Below the pieces are notes generated by a model. The model had not been told where the DNA came from. It saw only the letters and a list, made by a program, of their open reading frames with translations, and searched no databases. This document shows, piece by piece, positions 10,601-19,013 of a DNA stretch of 40,437 bases (its first letter is position 1; each line of letters starts with the position of its first letter). Source of the stretch: Oscillospiraceae bacterium (GTDB lineage Bacteria; Bacillota; Clostridia; Oscillospirales; Oscillospiraceae); assembly GCA_009776445.1 (NCBI GenBank), contig WRNV01000013.1, forward strand, positions 1-40,437, given 5' to 3'. Both the position numbers and the translations under genes were made by a program.

Positions 10601-11990
10601 AGCTTATGGCGTCGATCTGAAAGCGTATATGGACAGCACGCTCAAGACACTCGTCGCGCCGTCTATTTACAGCGACAACCTGATGATAGTCTTCCCGGGT
10701 CAGACGCGCGTCGTCACGATCACCCACTACGCGAGCGTCTTGGATAAGGATTCCGTCGTCACGATCAATTGCTATAACAATGTCATCAAGAACAAACCAG
10801 CAAGAGTCGGGAACGTATACGACACAGTTTACAACAGGAATACCGCTACCCCGACGACGACCAGCGCGACTACCAACCTGGCCAAGGGCATCACGGCGTC
10901 CGGTTTGACAAACGGCGCCAACGCGACGGCGATCGCAAGCGTAGCGCTATCAAACGCGGCGTCAACCGTGATCGATTCCAACATGGCGACGGTCGCGACG
11001 CTCGCCACCTCCTCCACGACCGGGTTTACGCTCGACTTAGGTTCTGCGCCAGTAAAATACGACAAGGTCATGATCCGCTGGAACGCGAATACGAGCACGG
11101 GCGGCAATCCAAACATGCTCGCGGGCGTCCCGACGACGATAAGAGTCGACACAAGCGCTAACAATTCCACGTGGAATACAAACGTGCTGACTTTCGATAA
11201 CACAGACTCCAGGTCCGCGATGACCGAGATCATCTTCCCGGTAACGCAAACGGCGCGCTATATACGCTTCGTACCGAACGGCACTGTCGGCAACGCGGCT
11301 GCGTACGGCGCTGTTTCGGGAGCGCCGGGCGGCGGGTTCAGGCATTCGGTGTCCGCGAGGAACGCGGCGTCAAACTGGAATATCAGCGGTATAGAAGTGT
11401 ACGGGTTCAAGAGTTCAGCTTTCATTGACGCTCTTAGCGGCGGCAAGATCACGGTGGCGTCCAGAGACTACACCATGGCTAATAACGCCCTTGAGCGCCA
11501 AATCCAGTCCAGCGCCAATGGAGAAATCAATTTCACGTTTACGCCAGATGGAACAGGCAGCTTTAAGGTGACGTTTGATTCCGCTTATCCGAAGTTCCCG
11601 ATCGCTGTATTCAGGGATGGCGTCGATATATCGGATTCGCTGAGCGCTGATAACGAGCTTTCGCTCTCTGGCATAACGGCAGCCACCAGCATCAGGGCTG
11701 TTTTCGACGGTTCGGAGATGCTTATTCTTGAGGCGGATATGGATAAGTTGATTCCGGGCGACGTCGTCAATATTGCGGCGCAAGTCCCGGCGTCCTATCC
11801 TTCAGCTGGCGTAGTCTACTTTGCGTCTTACGCGGGCGGCAGGATGATAGCTGTGCAGTCCTTCAGCGCTACGCAGGGCGTCTTGCTCGAAGCGCAGGCG
11901 ACAGTGCCGGCGGGCGCGACCGAAGTGAAGCTCTTCTTATGGGATGCCAATACGTTTATCCCGCTATGTAAGGATGTATCAATCAAGTGA
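7650..11990 (+). CDS. Secreted GH2 enzyme, exo-beta-D-glucosaminidase / beta-mannosidase type, with discoidin and FLW modules
   Basis: The start ATG has a good RBS (AGGAGGG) and opens a classical signal peptide (KK, hydrophobic core, ending near VAYAATL). The N-terminal GH2 sandwich and Ig domains run to about 420, including NPWWYSNDF and ELWWPYLSGDQPLY. The barrel follows, with WLNGSDSPP (D554) and FISEGHGGPG (E633). The GSD acid/base in place of the usual NE is the pattern of CsxA-type exo-beta-glucosaminidases, where an aspartate is the proton donor. E633 is the expected nucleophile. A discoidin module lies at about 1073-1252, then a beta-rich linker, then a C-terminal module 1357-1446 ending in LFLWDANTFIPLC. 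It should release glucosamine from chitosan, or alternatively act on the beta-linked core of N-glycans; the sequence alone does not decide. It lies after the terminated GH92 gene and converges with the GH76 gene. Confidence 0.85.
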   Translation: MLKKAIGALLCLVMLVSALQLAPPTQIDTVAYAATLDESNSKIDLTNWKIACSGSVATSSLPTATNLNNTIQPGFDTSGWLPASVPGSIEGALVDAGAYGANVGMKLDPDGKYDIYYDDNFAKVPIGDYANPWWYSNDFTLSTDQASSKVTLTFKGISYTGRVFVNGNEVTNKNISIRSDNELRNRSGTAPNWTYTDVTNTITANNSSVGGTGFGVNDFDNYKTLFKGAFRTYELDISEFIEAGSNNIKVLVTRPVYKSDSSDNATSGDFAPFWVDWHPTPADMNGGMLGRAFITMSADVRLSNPAAVAVVATDLSSADMKFYVDVNNLTGTAVEGVLKAVVYGPDGLLVANLPDTPVTVAANAYCQEVALATWTVEDPELWWPYLSGDQPLYNIQYSFVIGAQTEASDVFTHRFGIRQIVQRVTTSSVSSSSNQPQMQIYVNHQPIICKGGGYCPTDLLLRQSKFNDQACIDLVKSMGMNMIRDEGKFFSENLLSLMDENGILYMTGWCCCDRHQNPNSFTKAERFVTFESLYSQLRTIRAHACAAVWLNGSDSPPDSGSNANGQNIARKYLEIEGRLRFYDLGIVSCSAEATASNLSGGRSGLHMDSSYDAQSASLAYTSNSQGSFGFISEGHGGPGVPYVESLRRFIPETNLWPYNSGANYNVWNYHSARASFANIDQQQVFVDGVYGASDTIDVANARAQLFQYEIQRASYEALNFYRFNQSTGLINWMLNDARPGIMWNQFDYYMNPFGSTFGAGKANEPLHIMYNPAMIAAYNPAGQTVAPTAHSISVVNSTREAYNGMIATATIYDINGNIINTPLVKTVDIRPDGIVALTGNATNRTTGYIPNGEWITGGFSNFTVAYAQTATGSTGLTVLWTNSDIIGSLIKPTSDVYFLRLELADSDGKVVSYNNYAVPRRESVNGTSSSWARGSEAQTQDLTMLNSLPAIDMQSGLVLAQTGSVKVGDRITQTFTVTNNTGVIAYGVDLKAYMDSTLKTLVAPSIYSDNLMIVFPGQTRVVTITHYASVLDKDSVVTINCYNNVIKNKPARVGNVYDTVYNRNTATPTTTSATTNLAKGITASGLTNGANATAIASVALSNAASTVIDSNMATVATLATSSTTGFTLDLGSAPVKYDKVMIRWNANTSTGGNPNMLAGVPTTIRVDTSANNSTWNTNVLTFDNTDSRSAMTEIIFPVTQTARYIRFVPNGTVGNAAAYGAVSGAPGGGFRHSVSARNAASNWNISGIEVYGFKSSAFIDALSGGKITVASRDYTMANNALERQIQSSANGEINFTFTPDGTGSFKVTFDSAYPKFPIAVFRDGVDISDSLSADNELSLSGITAATSIRAVFDGSEMLILEADMDKLIPGDVVNIAAQVPASYPSAGVVYFASYAGGRMIAVQSFSATQGVLLEAQATVPAGATEVKLFLWDANTFIPLCKDVSIK

Positions 11991-12189
11991 TAAATCGGTT
12001 GTTGCTTTTATATAATCCACAGGCAGCAACATTCGCCACTTACCACTTACACCACCATGAAGGCGCCCGGATATTCCGAGCGCCTTCGCCAACGCTAGGG
12101 GCAACACCGACCCTGCGGGGCCACCTCCTTCTGCGGAAGGGGGCAGGGGGGTTGATCGTCCTAGCCCCTGCGGAGGACAACCCCCGTGT
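11991..12189. other. Convergent intergenic region with three stem-loops
   Basis: Between the convergent GH2 and GH76 genes three structures are visible. AAGGCGC (12060-12066) pairs with GCGCCTT after a short loop. CCTCCTTC pairs with GAAGGGGG around 12125-12142. A long one pairs GGGGGTT (about 12148) with AACCCCC (ending about 12187) and includes an inner GTCCT/AGGAC. The last one lies directly behind the GH76 stop. None has a clear T tract, so these are terminator or repeat remnants; a bidirectional terminator role is inferred. Confidence 0.45.
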
Positions 12190-15100
12190 TTATACTATCC
12201 TCAAAACTAGTTGCGCGGTTAGGCCTGTGATTTTGTCTTTGATTTGGACTGGTACTGTGCCTGCTTTGGTTCCTGCTATGACTTTTCCGCTTGCCGCGTC
12301 GATTACGGCGAAACCGGGTACTAGCAGCGACCACTCAAAGTCTGTCGCTATCGCGAAGTTGCCTTCAAACGCTGAGTCAAATATGGCTTGGAATGTGTAT
12401 GACTGCCCGCGCGCGAGCGTTACCATTGCGGGGACATTGTCGGGGAATCCGATACTTGTTATCTTCTTCCCTAGCGACGCATGAGCCGCTTGCAGATCCT
12501 CTAGCGCCTTGTCTACGACAAGCTGCGTCGAGAACTCGTATTCGCTGGCGGCTACGGCGGCGTTGTATGCCGCTACATAGTCGGCCCAAATCCCGCCGGG
12601 CGCGTAGAATTCCTCTTCCCTGTCGATCGGCGAAATCTCTATCTCGGCGTCAAGCAAGGTTTTGTCTACGCTGCTCGCAATCGTTATGTTGTCAAGGACG
12701 TACTGGTCGAGGGTTGCGCCTTCGCTGACAATCGCTATGTCGTGCTGCCCCGCTGGAATCTGAACTCCTTTGATTTCGACATCCTGCCACTGGATAGCGC
12801 CGGTTTCCCAGGATGCGCCTGTGAGTTTCCGGTCGTTGACGGGCATTACAATGTCGCTCGTTTTCACGCCGTCAACATACAGCGCGGCTGTACGGACCGG
12901 GGCGTAGGCTTCGAATTCGGCAACCTCGCAAGTGGCAACAGAGCTATAGGTGAACACCACGCGGAGGTATCTGACTACCGTCGGGTCGAACTCAACGTCG
13001 ACATAATTGCCGGCGTTGGTGTATGGCGAGCTGGTGCGGGTAAACGAGTAGCGCTGCGAGGCTTTGAGTTCGACTAAGTTTTCTTTGTCAGTCCCGCCCC
13101 ACAGCGAGAAATCAGCAGTCCGCGAAGCTTGGTTGTTGCGCACTCTGATGCGAACAAGATTGATCTCGGTGGGGTTACGCAAGTCTATCTGCAGCCATTG
13201 CGGGGTTGTTGCGCTAACGCCTGTTACCGGCCAGTAAGATCCGATCTCCCCGTCGGTTACGTCGATTTGGTGTCCGTATCCACTGGTAGCGCTATATGTG
13301 CGCGTCTTTCCGAAAGCTTCGTCTTTGAGGTAGACGGCGGCGCGGAGCGACAGGTTGTATTCAAAAGCGACAGGGCTGTCTACGGTAAACGACGCTTTTT
13401 CTTTATATCCCGATTTCAAATCCGTTTTGAATCCGGTCGCGTATCCTGTACCTGAGAATCCGGCGATGGCGGACGCTTTGCTCACGCTGTCGGTGAAGAC
13501 AGCGTCTTCCAGCTCGAAGATCGTCGGGGTTTTTCCACTGAGCAGCAATGGTTCCGGATGGTTGATCTCGCGAAGTCTGCTTATGCTTGTGTTGAGCTTG
13601 GCGACTTCGGAAGCGACGCTTCTGCTTGATGCGTACTCATTGTCGTAAATGCCTTCCGCCTTCGCTATTTCGGCTTGAAGCGCCGCGAACGACTGGGGCG
13701 AATACGCGTATTGCCCGATTGCTTTAGCCTCATTGATCTTTTCCAGTAGTTCGCTCTTGCTGACCCCGAAATCCGAGTCCATGTCAAGGTGGGTATAGAA
13801 CGCCAACTGCGGGCCGATAGCCGAGCAGGGGCTTGCCAAATCTGTTGTGGCTGTTGGGACGGTTGCAAGGTTGACGCCGCACAGGCCGTCGGACATCCTG
13901 CGGTTCTTCCACGCGAGTTCCGCGTTCCAGTCGAGATACTTTCTAAACTCTTCGACACCGCCGTAGTTTACGACAGAAGCCGTCTGGCGGATCAGTATCA
14001 TCTTGAATCCAGAGCCGTCGCCTGTGCCTTCGCTGCCGGTTATCGTCAGGTTGTCGTTTTGTGAGAACCTATCCCAAGCGTTTCTGAGCACCCCGAGGCA
14101 GATATCCATGTACTCCTGCTCGCCTGTGATGGCGTATAGCTCGTACGCGGCACCCGCGAAGTTGCCGTAGTTATATGTATATTGCCCGGTGCTACGGTTC
14201 CCGTTGTAGCTTACATTGTCGTAGATATAGTAGTCCGTATCCCTGAGCAGATGCGCCTTAGCCCAGGCAAAGCCTTTTTTGGCTTGCTCAAGGTAAGCCG
14301 CGCTCTTAGCGGGGTCGATCGTCGCGTAATCTTTGGCCAGGCGCGTGACGACTATGCAAGAGTTGAGGTTCGAGCAGACGTTCTTTGACGCGTTTAGCGG
14401 GTTGATGACGTTGTCGCCCGCAGTCCGCCTCCAGAAGAAACCGCCGTACGGCTCTCCTCCGTATCCTGGCGTCTCGTCCCAGCTCTTCATGATCTCTTCC
14501 CACATCCACTCCGCCATGTCAAGGTATTTCTGATCTCCGGTCAGGCGGTACGATCTTTCAAAAGCCTGAGCCCACCAGCACAGGTCGTCTGTGTAGGTGT
14601 TGAACATCCAGTCATGTACGTCCCATGTGGGATGCCACTTGGACTCGATGAAACTCTCGAAGAGGCCGTCGATCATCGCTATGTATTTCGGGTTTTTCGA
14701 ATATTCCAAAGCGTCGTTAAACGTGTCGAAGATAAGCGCGGACAGCCAAAAATCTGTTTCGCGCCGTTTCTCGTACGTCGAGCCGCCGCCTTTTTCAGGA
14801 TTGTCAGTCCAGCGCCATGTGCTGATCCCGGCTGGGTTCCCATCTTCGTCGTAGTGCTCCCTCAGATAGGCGTCGATAAAATCTTGCATCATTTCTTCGC
14901 CGGCTGCGACGCTGTATTGTAGCGTGACACCGAGATACTTGAGCAGGTTGATGTACTGCGTCGTACCCTTGGCGCTGTTATTGGCGAGCCTTACGCTGTT
15001 CTCCCCTGCTTCCAGTGCAATGTCGGGGACTGAGACCTTGGACGAGTGGCTCCAGCCCGGACCGACAACCGGGAACGAAATAAGGTTTTTACTTGCATAC

Positions 15101-16998
15101 CCATTGACGGTGAGTTCCCTCGATGAGGCTGAACCGCTGTTGTTGGAATAGAAGAAATCAAGCGTGTATACACCGGTTTTTGGAACCGTAACATTGAATT
15201 CGACGTATTGGCCGTCGGTGGCGCCATTCCAGCCGTCAGTGTAATCCGCTATGGAATTCACGCCATTTAGCGCGACAGTTTGCTTTGGCGCAGCGCAGGG
15301 GGCGAGGTAATCCACGGCTAGATAGTCGAGAAATAGCCAGGAGTCCATATCCTGGTCGCTTGTCGGGTGGGTGTTTTTGTTGTAGTAAATAACCTTTACC
15401 GTATTTATGCCCTCGTTGAAGTAAGCGTAATATGGGAGGTCTTCCCAACGGTTGGCCGCCGTCCTCGTGAAATTGAGGATTGATATCGGGCCGTTGTTAA
15501 TGCTCAACCGGCGCGTGTTGTTGCCTCTTGTGTACCATCTGAAATTCAGCTTATATATCCCGGCCTCCGCTACCTCTACGTCGAAGCGTACATAGCCGTC
15601 CTGGACGTGTGGGCCGTCGGCGTCCCAATATTGCGTATATCCGGTACCGGTATAACCCGACTGGCTGCTGTCATAATTGATGTACTCATTCGACGCCGCC
15701 TCCGATTGGTATATGCCGTCTTTGCCATCAGTCAGGTCGATGAGGTCATAGCCATAATCCAGCGTCGGGTCGATACCGGTCCAGTATAGGAGCGCGGGTC
15801 CAAGGATCGCGCAGGGGCTTGCGATGCCTGCATCCGGTTTCGGCTTCATGGCAAGGTTTGAGCCGCACAGGCCGTCGGTCAGCCTACGGTTCTTCCAAGC
15901 TTGTACAGCGTTTGCCTTCAGGTATTTCTCGTAATCCACGAGGCCGCCTTTATAGACTATGTTGGCAGTCTGGCGCAGCAGTATCATTTTAAACCCTGCT
16001 GAGTCGCCCTGGCCTTCGTCCTTGATCGTCAGGCCGTCGGCGAGCGTCATTGAGTTCCAGCCGTAATTTAAGATATCTTTGCAGGTTTGCAGATAAATCT
16101 CATCGCCAAAGAGCGTGTACATTTCATAGGCGGCGCCCGCGAACATACCGTAGTTGTATGTAAACTGAGCTGTGGATTCACTCCCGCTAGAGTTTACGGT
16201 GTCGATCACATATCCGTTGCCTTTGTACAAATGGGCATATGACCAGTCGTAGATCTGTTTTGCTTGCGACGCATAGGCGGCGGATTTTACGCTGTCGGTT
16301 GCGGCGAGCGTCTTTGCAAGGCGCGCCGCTATCAGCGCCGCATTGGCGTTTGTACAGACGTTTTTGCCACTGGTTTGCCAGTTGTTGACGTTATTGTGCC
16401 TCCAGGTTATGCCGCCGTAAGGCGCGCCGCCATAACGAGTCGTCGGCGAAGACGCGTTTTCCCAACAGGACCATATCTCGGAGAACATATCCATCGATGT
16501 TTCAAGGTACTTCGTGTCCCCTGTCAACCTGTATGTACGCTCAAACGCCTGAGCCCACCAGCACAGGTCGTCGTTGTATGTGTTGTTATCCCAGACGTGG
16601 ACGTCCCAAGTCGGGTGGTATCCTGAGTTCATAAAGCTCTCGTATAGCGCGTCGAGCGTCACTTTGTGCTTTAGGTCTTTCGAATACTCTAGAGCGTCGT
16701 TGAATGTGTCGAATATGAGGGCCGAGAGCCAAAAGTCAGTTTCACGGCTTTTTTCGCCAGACGCGTTTGGCGTGTTCGTGTGGTCGCTCCAGCGCCAAGT
16801 GCTTTTCCCGACGGTCTGCCCTTGCCTGTTTAGGTGGTCACGCAGATAGACCGCCAGGAAATCGTCCATCATCGTGTCGGCAAAAACGTATGTTTCGTCG
16901 GCGGGAGCTGCAACTGCTGTGGCGGACATTGGGAGTACGATCGCGAAAACCATAATAAGCGCCAGCAGTTGTTTTATTTTCCCTTTTGTTTGTGTCAT
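12190..16998 (-). CDS. Secreted double GH76 alpha-1,6-mannanase with CBMs, FIVAR and Ig-like modules
   Basis: I chose the ATG at 16998 (MTQTKGK) because AAGGAGA lies 5 nt upstream; an in-frame start 7 codons earlier has none. Signal peptide 1-31 ends AVAA. Two GH76 barrels are present. The first, 40-415, carries YNDDLCWWA with the catalytic pair D143/D144. The second, 700-1080, carries YTDDLCWWA with D804/D805. They are separated by two CBM6/35-like sandwiches (425-567 and 572-695). Next come FIVAR 1080-1145, a CBM6/35-like module 1158-1442 interrupted by a complete discoidin domain (1226-1366), a second helical FIVAR-like stretch 1448-1510 and a C-terminal Ig-like (BIG2-type) domain 1511-1602. 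GH76 enzymes cut the alpha-1,6-mannan backbone of yeast mannan internally. The C-terminal ~90 residues differ at only six positions from the protein encoded just upstream in the same direction. Confidence 0.92.
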   Translation of the reverse strand: MTQTKGKIKQLLALIMVFAIVLPMSATAVAAPADETYVFADTMMDDFLAVYLRDHLNRQGQTVGKSTWRWSDHTNTPNASGEKSRETDFWLSALIFDTFNDALEYSKDLKHKVTLDALYESFMNSGYHPTWDVHVWDNNTYNDDLCWWAQAFERTYRLTGDTKYLETSMDMFSEIWSCWENASSPTTRYGGAPYGGITWRHNNVNNWQTSGKNVCTNANAALIAARLAKTLAATDSVKSAAYASQAKQIYDWSYAHLYKGNGYVIDTVNSSGSESTAQFTYNYGMFAGAAYEMYTLFGDEIYLQTCKDILNYGWNSMTLADGLTIKDEGQGDSAGFKMILLRQTANIVYKGGLVDYEKYLKANAVQAWKNRRLTDGLCGSNLAMKPKPDAGIASPCAILGPALLYWTGIDPTLDYGYDLIDLTDGKDGIYQSEAASNEYINYDSSQSGYTGTGYTQYWDADGPHVQDGYVRFDVEVAEAGIYKLNFRWYTRGNNTRRLSINNGPISILNFTRTAANRWEDLPYYAYFNEGINTVKVIYYNKNTHPTSDQDMDSWLFLDYLAVDYLAPCAAPKQTVALNGVNSIADYTDGWNGATDGQYVEFNVTVPKTGVYTLDFFYSNNSGSASSRELTVNGYASKNLISFPVVGPGWSHSSKVSVPDIALEAGENSVRLANNSAKGTTQYINLLKYLGVTLQYSVAAGEEMMQDFIDAYLREHYDEDGNPAGISTWRWTDNPEKGGGSTYEKRRETDFWLSALIFDTFNDALEYSKNPKYIAMIDGLFESFIESKWHPTWDVHDWMFNTYTDDLCWWAQAFERSYRLTGDQKYLDMAEWMWEEIMKSWDETPGYGGEPYGGFFWRRTAGDNVINPLNASKNVCSNLNSCIVVTRLAKDYATIDPAKSAAYLEQAKKGFAWAKAHLLRDTDYYIYDNVSYNGNRSTGQYTYNYGNFAGAAYELYAITGEQEYMDICLGVLRNAWDRFSQNDNLTITGSEGTGDGSGFKMILIRQTASVVNYGGVEEFRKYLDWNAELAWKNRRMSDGLCGVNLATVPTATTDLASPCSAIGPQLAFYTHLDMDSDFGVSKSELLEKINEAKAIGQYAYSPQSFAALQAEIAKAEGIYDNEYASSRSVASEVAKLNTSISRLREINHPEPLLLSGKTPTIFELEDAVFTDSVSKASAIAGFSGTGYATGFKTDLKSGYKEKASFTVDSPVAFEYNLSLRAAVYLKDEAFGKTRTYSATSGYGHQIDVTDGEIGSYWPVTGVSATTPQWLQIDLRNPTEINLVRIRVRNNQASRTADFSLWGGTDKENLVELKASQRYSFTRTSSPYTNAGNYVDVEFDPTVVRYLRVVFTYSSVATCEVAEFEAYAPVRTAALYVDGVKTSDIVMPVNDRKLTGASWETGAIQWQDVEIKGVQIPAGQHDIAIVSEGATLDQYVLDNITIASSVDKTLLDAEIEISPIDREEEFYAPGGIWADYVAAYNAAVAASEYEFSTQLVVDKALEDLQAAHASLGKKITSIGFPDNVPAMVTLARGQSYTFQAIFDSAFEGNFAIATDFEWSLLVPGFAVIDAASGKVIAGTKAGTVPVQIKDKITGLTAQLVLRIV

Positions 16999-17030
16999 TG
17001 TGTCTCCTTCTTTCTGCATTTGTATATATG

Positions 17031-17059
17031 TATAGCCCCCCTTTTGCAGGGGGGCTATA
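17031..17059. other. Perfect inverted repeat between the small surface protein gene and the GH76 gene
   Basis: TATAGCCCCCC (17031-17041) and GGGGGGCTATA (17049-17059) form an 11-bp perfect stem with a 7-nt loop. It lies 16 nt after the stop of the upstream gene and about 30 nt before the GH76 start. There is no T tract on the minus strand, so partial termination, mRNA processing or 5' protection of the GH76 message are all possible. Confidence 0.6.
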
Positions 17060-17075
17060 ATTAGCGACTTTTATC

Positions 17076-17921
17076 TTATACTATCCTCAAGACTATCTGC
17101 GCGGTAAGTCCGGTGATCTTGTCTTTGACTTGAAGCGGTACTGTTCCTGCTTTTGTCCCTGCGATGACTTTTCCGCTTACTGCGTCGATAGCGGCGAAGC
17201 CAGGCACTAACAGCGACCATTCAAAATCTGTCGCGATCGCAAAGTTGCCTTCAAACGCGGAGTCAAAGATTGCCTGGAAGGTGTACGACTGCCCGCGGGC
17301 AAGCGTTACCATTGCCGGTACGTTGTCGGGGAATCCAACACTGGTGATCTTCTTCGCTAGCGTGTCGTGCGCATCTTGCAGATCCTCAAGCGCTGCGTCG
17401 ACTTCGAGCTGTGACGAGAACGGATATTCGCTCGCTGCTACAGCCGCGTCGTACGCTTCAACATAGTCGCCCCAAACTTGTGCGGATACGCTGAATTCTT
17501 GTGGCCTGTCGATTGGCGAAATCGCGATCTCTGCATCCAGCTCGTCTTTTTCTACGTCGATCGCCACTAGGGCATCGGCTGAACCAGCGGCTGAAGCTAC
17601 GAATACTTTAAGAACCAAACCTTTAAGTGCTACGTTATCAATCGCAAATTCGACATCGTTCTCTTCACCATTTTCGAGGTCGTATTGATCAAGATATACA
17701 AGATCTCCGCCGACTACTTTTGCCGCCCTCAACGATGCCCATACCACTTTGTCAGCGCCGGCTAAATTATATTCCACAGAGACGACGCCGTCATCGTGAG
17801 CAGCTGACACTTCGCTAATTTCGGCGGCAGCTAAAGATACTCCGCCAAACGCGGTAATCAGCGAAAATAACATCGCGAGGGTCAGTACAATGTTTATTAC
17901 TTTCTTTGTATTAGTTTTCAT
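17076..17921 (-). CDS. Small secreted surface protein sharing its C-terminus with the GH76 enzyme
   Basis: I do not recognise a named family for the whole protein. The frame is open further upstream, but the ATG at 17921 is preceded by AAAAGGAGT and starts a typical signal peptide (MKTNTKK, hydrophobic core, LAAAE near 30-34), giving 281 residues. Residues 40-125 form a beta-rich domain resembling the FLW-type modules of the GH proteins (WASLRAAK, then LKVFV). Residues 126-190 are FIVAR-like helices. Residues 191-281 are an Ig-like BIG2-type domain ending VLRIV, with 86 of 92 positions equal to the GH76 C-terminus. No catalytic domain and no LPXTG are present. It probably resides on the cell surface as a binding or scaffold protein made together with the mannanase. 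The leader upstream is long and structured. Confidence 0.8.
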   Translation of the reverse strand: MKTNTKKVINIVLTLAMLFSLITAFGGVSLAAAEISEVSAAHDDGVVSVEYNLAGADKVVWASLRAAKVVGGDLVYLDQYDLENGEENDVEFAIDNVALKGLVLKVFVASAAGSADALVAIDVEKDELDAEIAISPIDRPQEFSVSAQVWGDYVEAYDAAVAASEYPFSSQLEVDAALEDLQDAHDTLAKKITSVGFPDNVPAMVTLARGQSYTFQAIFDSAFEGNFAIATDFEWSLLVPGFAAIDAVSGKVIAGTKAGTVPLQVKDKITGLTAQIVLRIV

Positions 17922-18356
17922 TGATAGTACTCCTTTTCTCTTAATTGTGAAACTCGCAAATCGTCCGACGTCATGTCGGCTTTTTGAGTTGTGTGACAAC
18001 TGTTTCCACTCACCACCCTTAAAATGACTGATTGCGGAACTCAAAAACCGCGTGATGGTAAAGCTTTTGAGTTGCTTAACAATCGATTCCTTATCACCTT
18101 CCATCCATTCACCTTATCCGCAAGGGGGGGGGGACACCCTCGCATAGGTTTCTTAGTTAAATCGGAACGCAGTCACAGCGCCCCTTGGAGGATACTGAGC
18201 GGCTCCAGAGATCCCTCGTTCCTCTCCCTATTTGCCTAGACGCCAACGTTTAGTTGCGGCGCCTTTACATAAACACAGCCAACGGAATCACGCGGATTAA
18301 ATACTTTGTTCCACTAAATCCGCGCTCTACCGCTGACACTGTTTTATTCAATTTTA
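17922..18356 (-). promoter_or_regulatory. Long structured 5' leader region of the 281-aa surface protein gene
   Basis: No gene is supported in these 435 bases. On the minus strand I see nested helices: 18227-18231 with 18144-18148 (ATAGG/CCTAT), 18217-18222 with 18164-18169 (GGAACG/CGTTCC), and 18211-18217 with 18188-18193. A run of ten G on the + strand (C in the message) follows at 18124-18133. Two ~36-nt imperfect direct repeats lie at 18063-18098 and 17979-18014, and a CCGAC/GTCGG hairpin at 17965-17979. This may be a cis-regulatory RNA of a class I do not recognise. No clear promoter hexamers were found. Confidence 0.4.
18292..18323 (-). terminator. Possible terminator downstream of the sortase gene
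   Basis: GCGGATT (18292-18298) pairs with AATCCGC (18317-18323) over an 18-nt loop, about 33 nt after the sortase stop on the minus strand. There is no strong T tract, so the role is tentative. Confidence 0.35.
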
Positions 18357-19013
18357 TCAGGAATAACTTTCATATCCGGCTATACTCTCCAATTTAAAAC
18401 GCACAACCATACGTTTGTTAGCAACTCTAATGGGCGTACATGTTATAAGCGTACACGCTTCAAACTCTTGCTCAGATATAACATCCCAGCGCGAAGGTAG
18501 AACCACGATACTATCATAAAAAACATACGTATATACGTTTTGATTATAAATGAGATATACTCTGTCATCTTTGCCAACGCGGTCAAGATAATAAAATGTT
18601 TCGCGGTTTCTATGTCCAGCTATACTAACATTCGCTCCCTGCTGACCAGGCATTGCTGATGATTCAAAAAGCCCGGGCCCTTTTTTTAACGCGGCCTGCG
18701 ACGTCCCATCTTGAACAACCTTATCGAAATCCAGCGCTGGTATAATAAGCCTTATTTCACCTTCAATATAGTCGAGCCGCTCTCCCGAAACAGGCCTAAA
18801 TCCTTCAACATCCTCGCCAAATGGAATTTCTAAATACACAGGGAATTCTTCGTCTTCAAAACCATATCCTAAGGGATCACGACCTATCACTTCATCAACG
18901 AAGCTATCTAGTGGGTTATCCGGTCGATATGGGCGCGTTATCTCGAAAACAGCCGCTACTGCCGTCAATATAATAAGTACACCAAGAATTACGCGAACGC
19001 GGCGGATGATCAT
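18357..19013 (-). CDS. Sortase, class D-like transpeptidase
   Basis: The 218-residue protein has an N-terminal membrane anchor (8-24, after RRVR) and then a sortase fold: IPALDFDKVVQDGTS, AGHRN with H134, TLITCTP with C192, and R201/R205 in RMVVRF. These are the His, Cys and Arg of the sortase active site; the TLxTC form fits class D and related enzymes. It should cleave the MPQTG motif of the protein encoded directly upstream and link it to cell-wall peptide or to another subunit. Its ATG overlaps the upstream stop as ATGA, so the two are translationally coupled, and AAAGGAGAGG lies 11 nt before the start. It is the last gene of the SipW/sortase gene set. The base composition is more AT-rich than the neighbouring glycosidase genes. 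Confidence 0.92.
   Translation of the reverse strand: MIIRRVRVILGVLIILTAVAAVFEITRPYRPDNPLDSFVDEVIGRDPLGYGFEDEEFPVYLEIPFGEDVEGFRPVSGERLDYIEGEIRLIIPALDFDKVVQDGTSQAALKKGPGLFESSAMPGQQGANVSIAGHRNRETFYYLDRVGKDDRVYLIYNQNVYTYVFYDSIVVLPSRWDVISEQEFEACTLITCTPIRVANKRMVVRFKLESIAGYESYS

Noticed and set aside
11987-12484. Open frame of 165 codons on the + strand
   Set aside because: Most of it is antisense to the GH76 C-terminus; the similar frame at 17164-17466 exists only because that module is duplicated.
18144-18231. c-di-AMP (ydaO) or c-di-GMP riboswitch
   Set aside because: Some short stretches resemble ydaO ends, but the conserved core blocks cannot be lined up; kept only as an unknown structured leader.
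18024-18239. 71-codon frame on the + strand in the leader region
   Set aside because: It has no SD or recognisable protein features and crosses the G10 tract; the region is better explained as a leader of the minus-strand gene.
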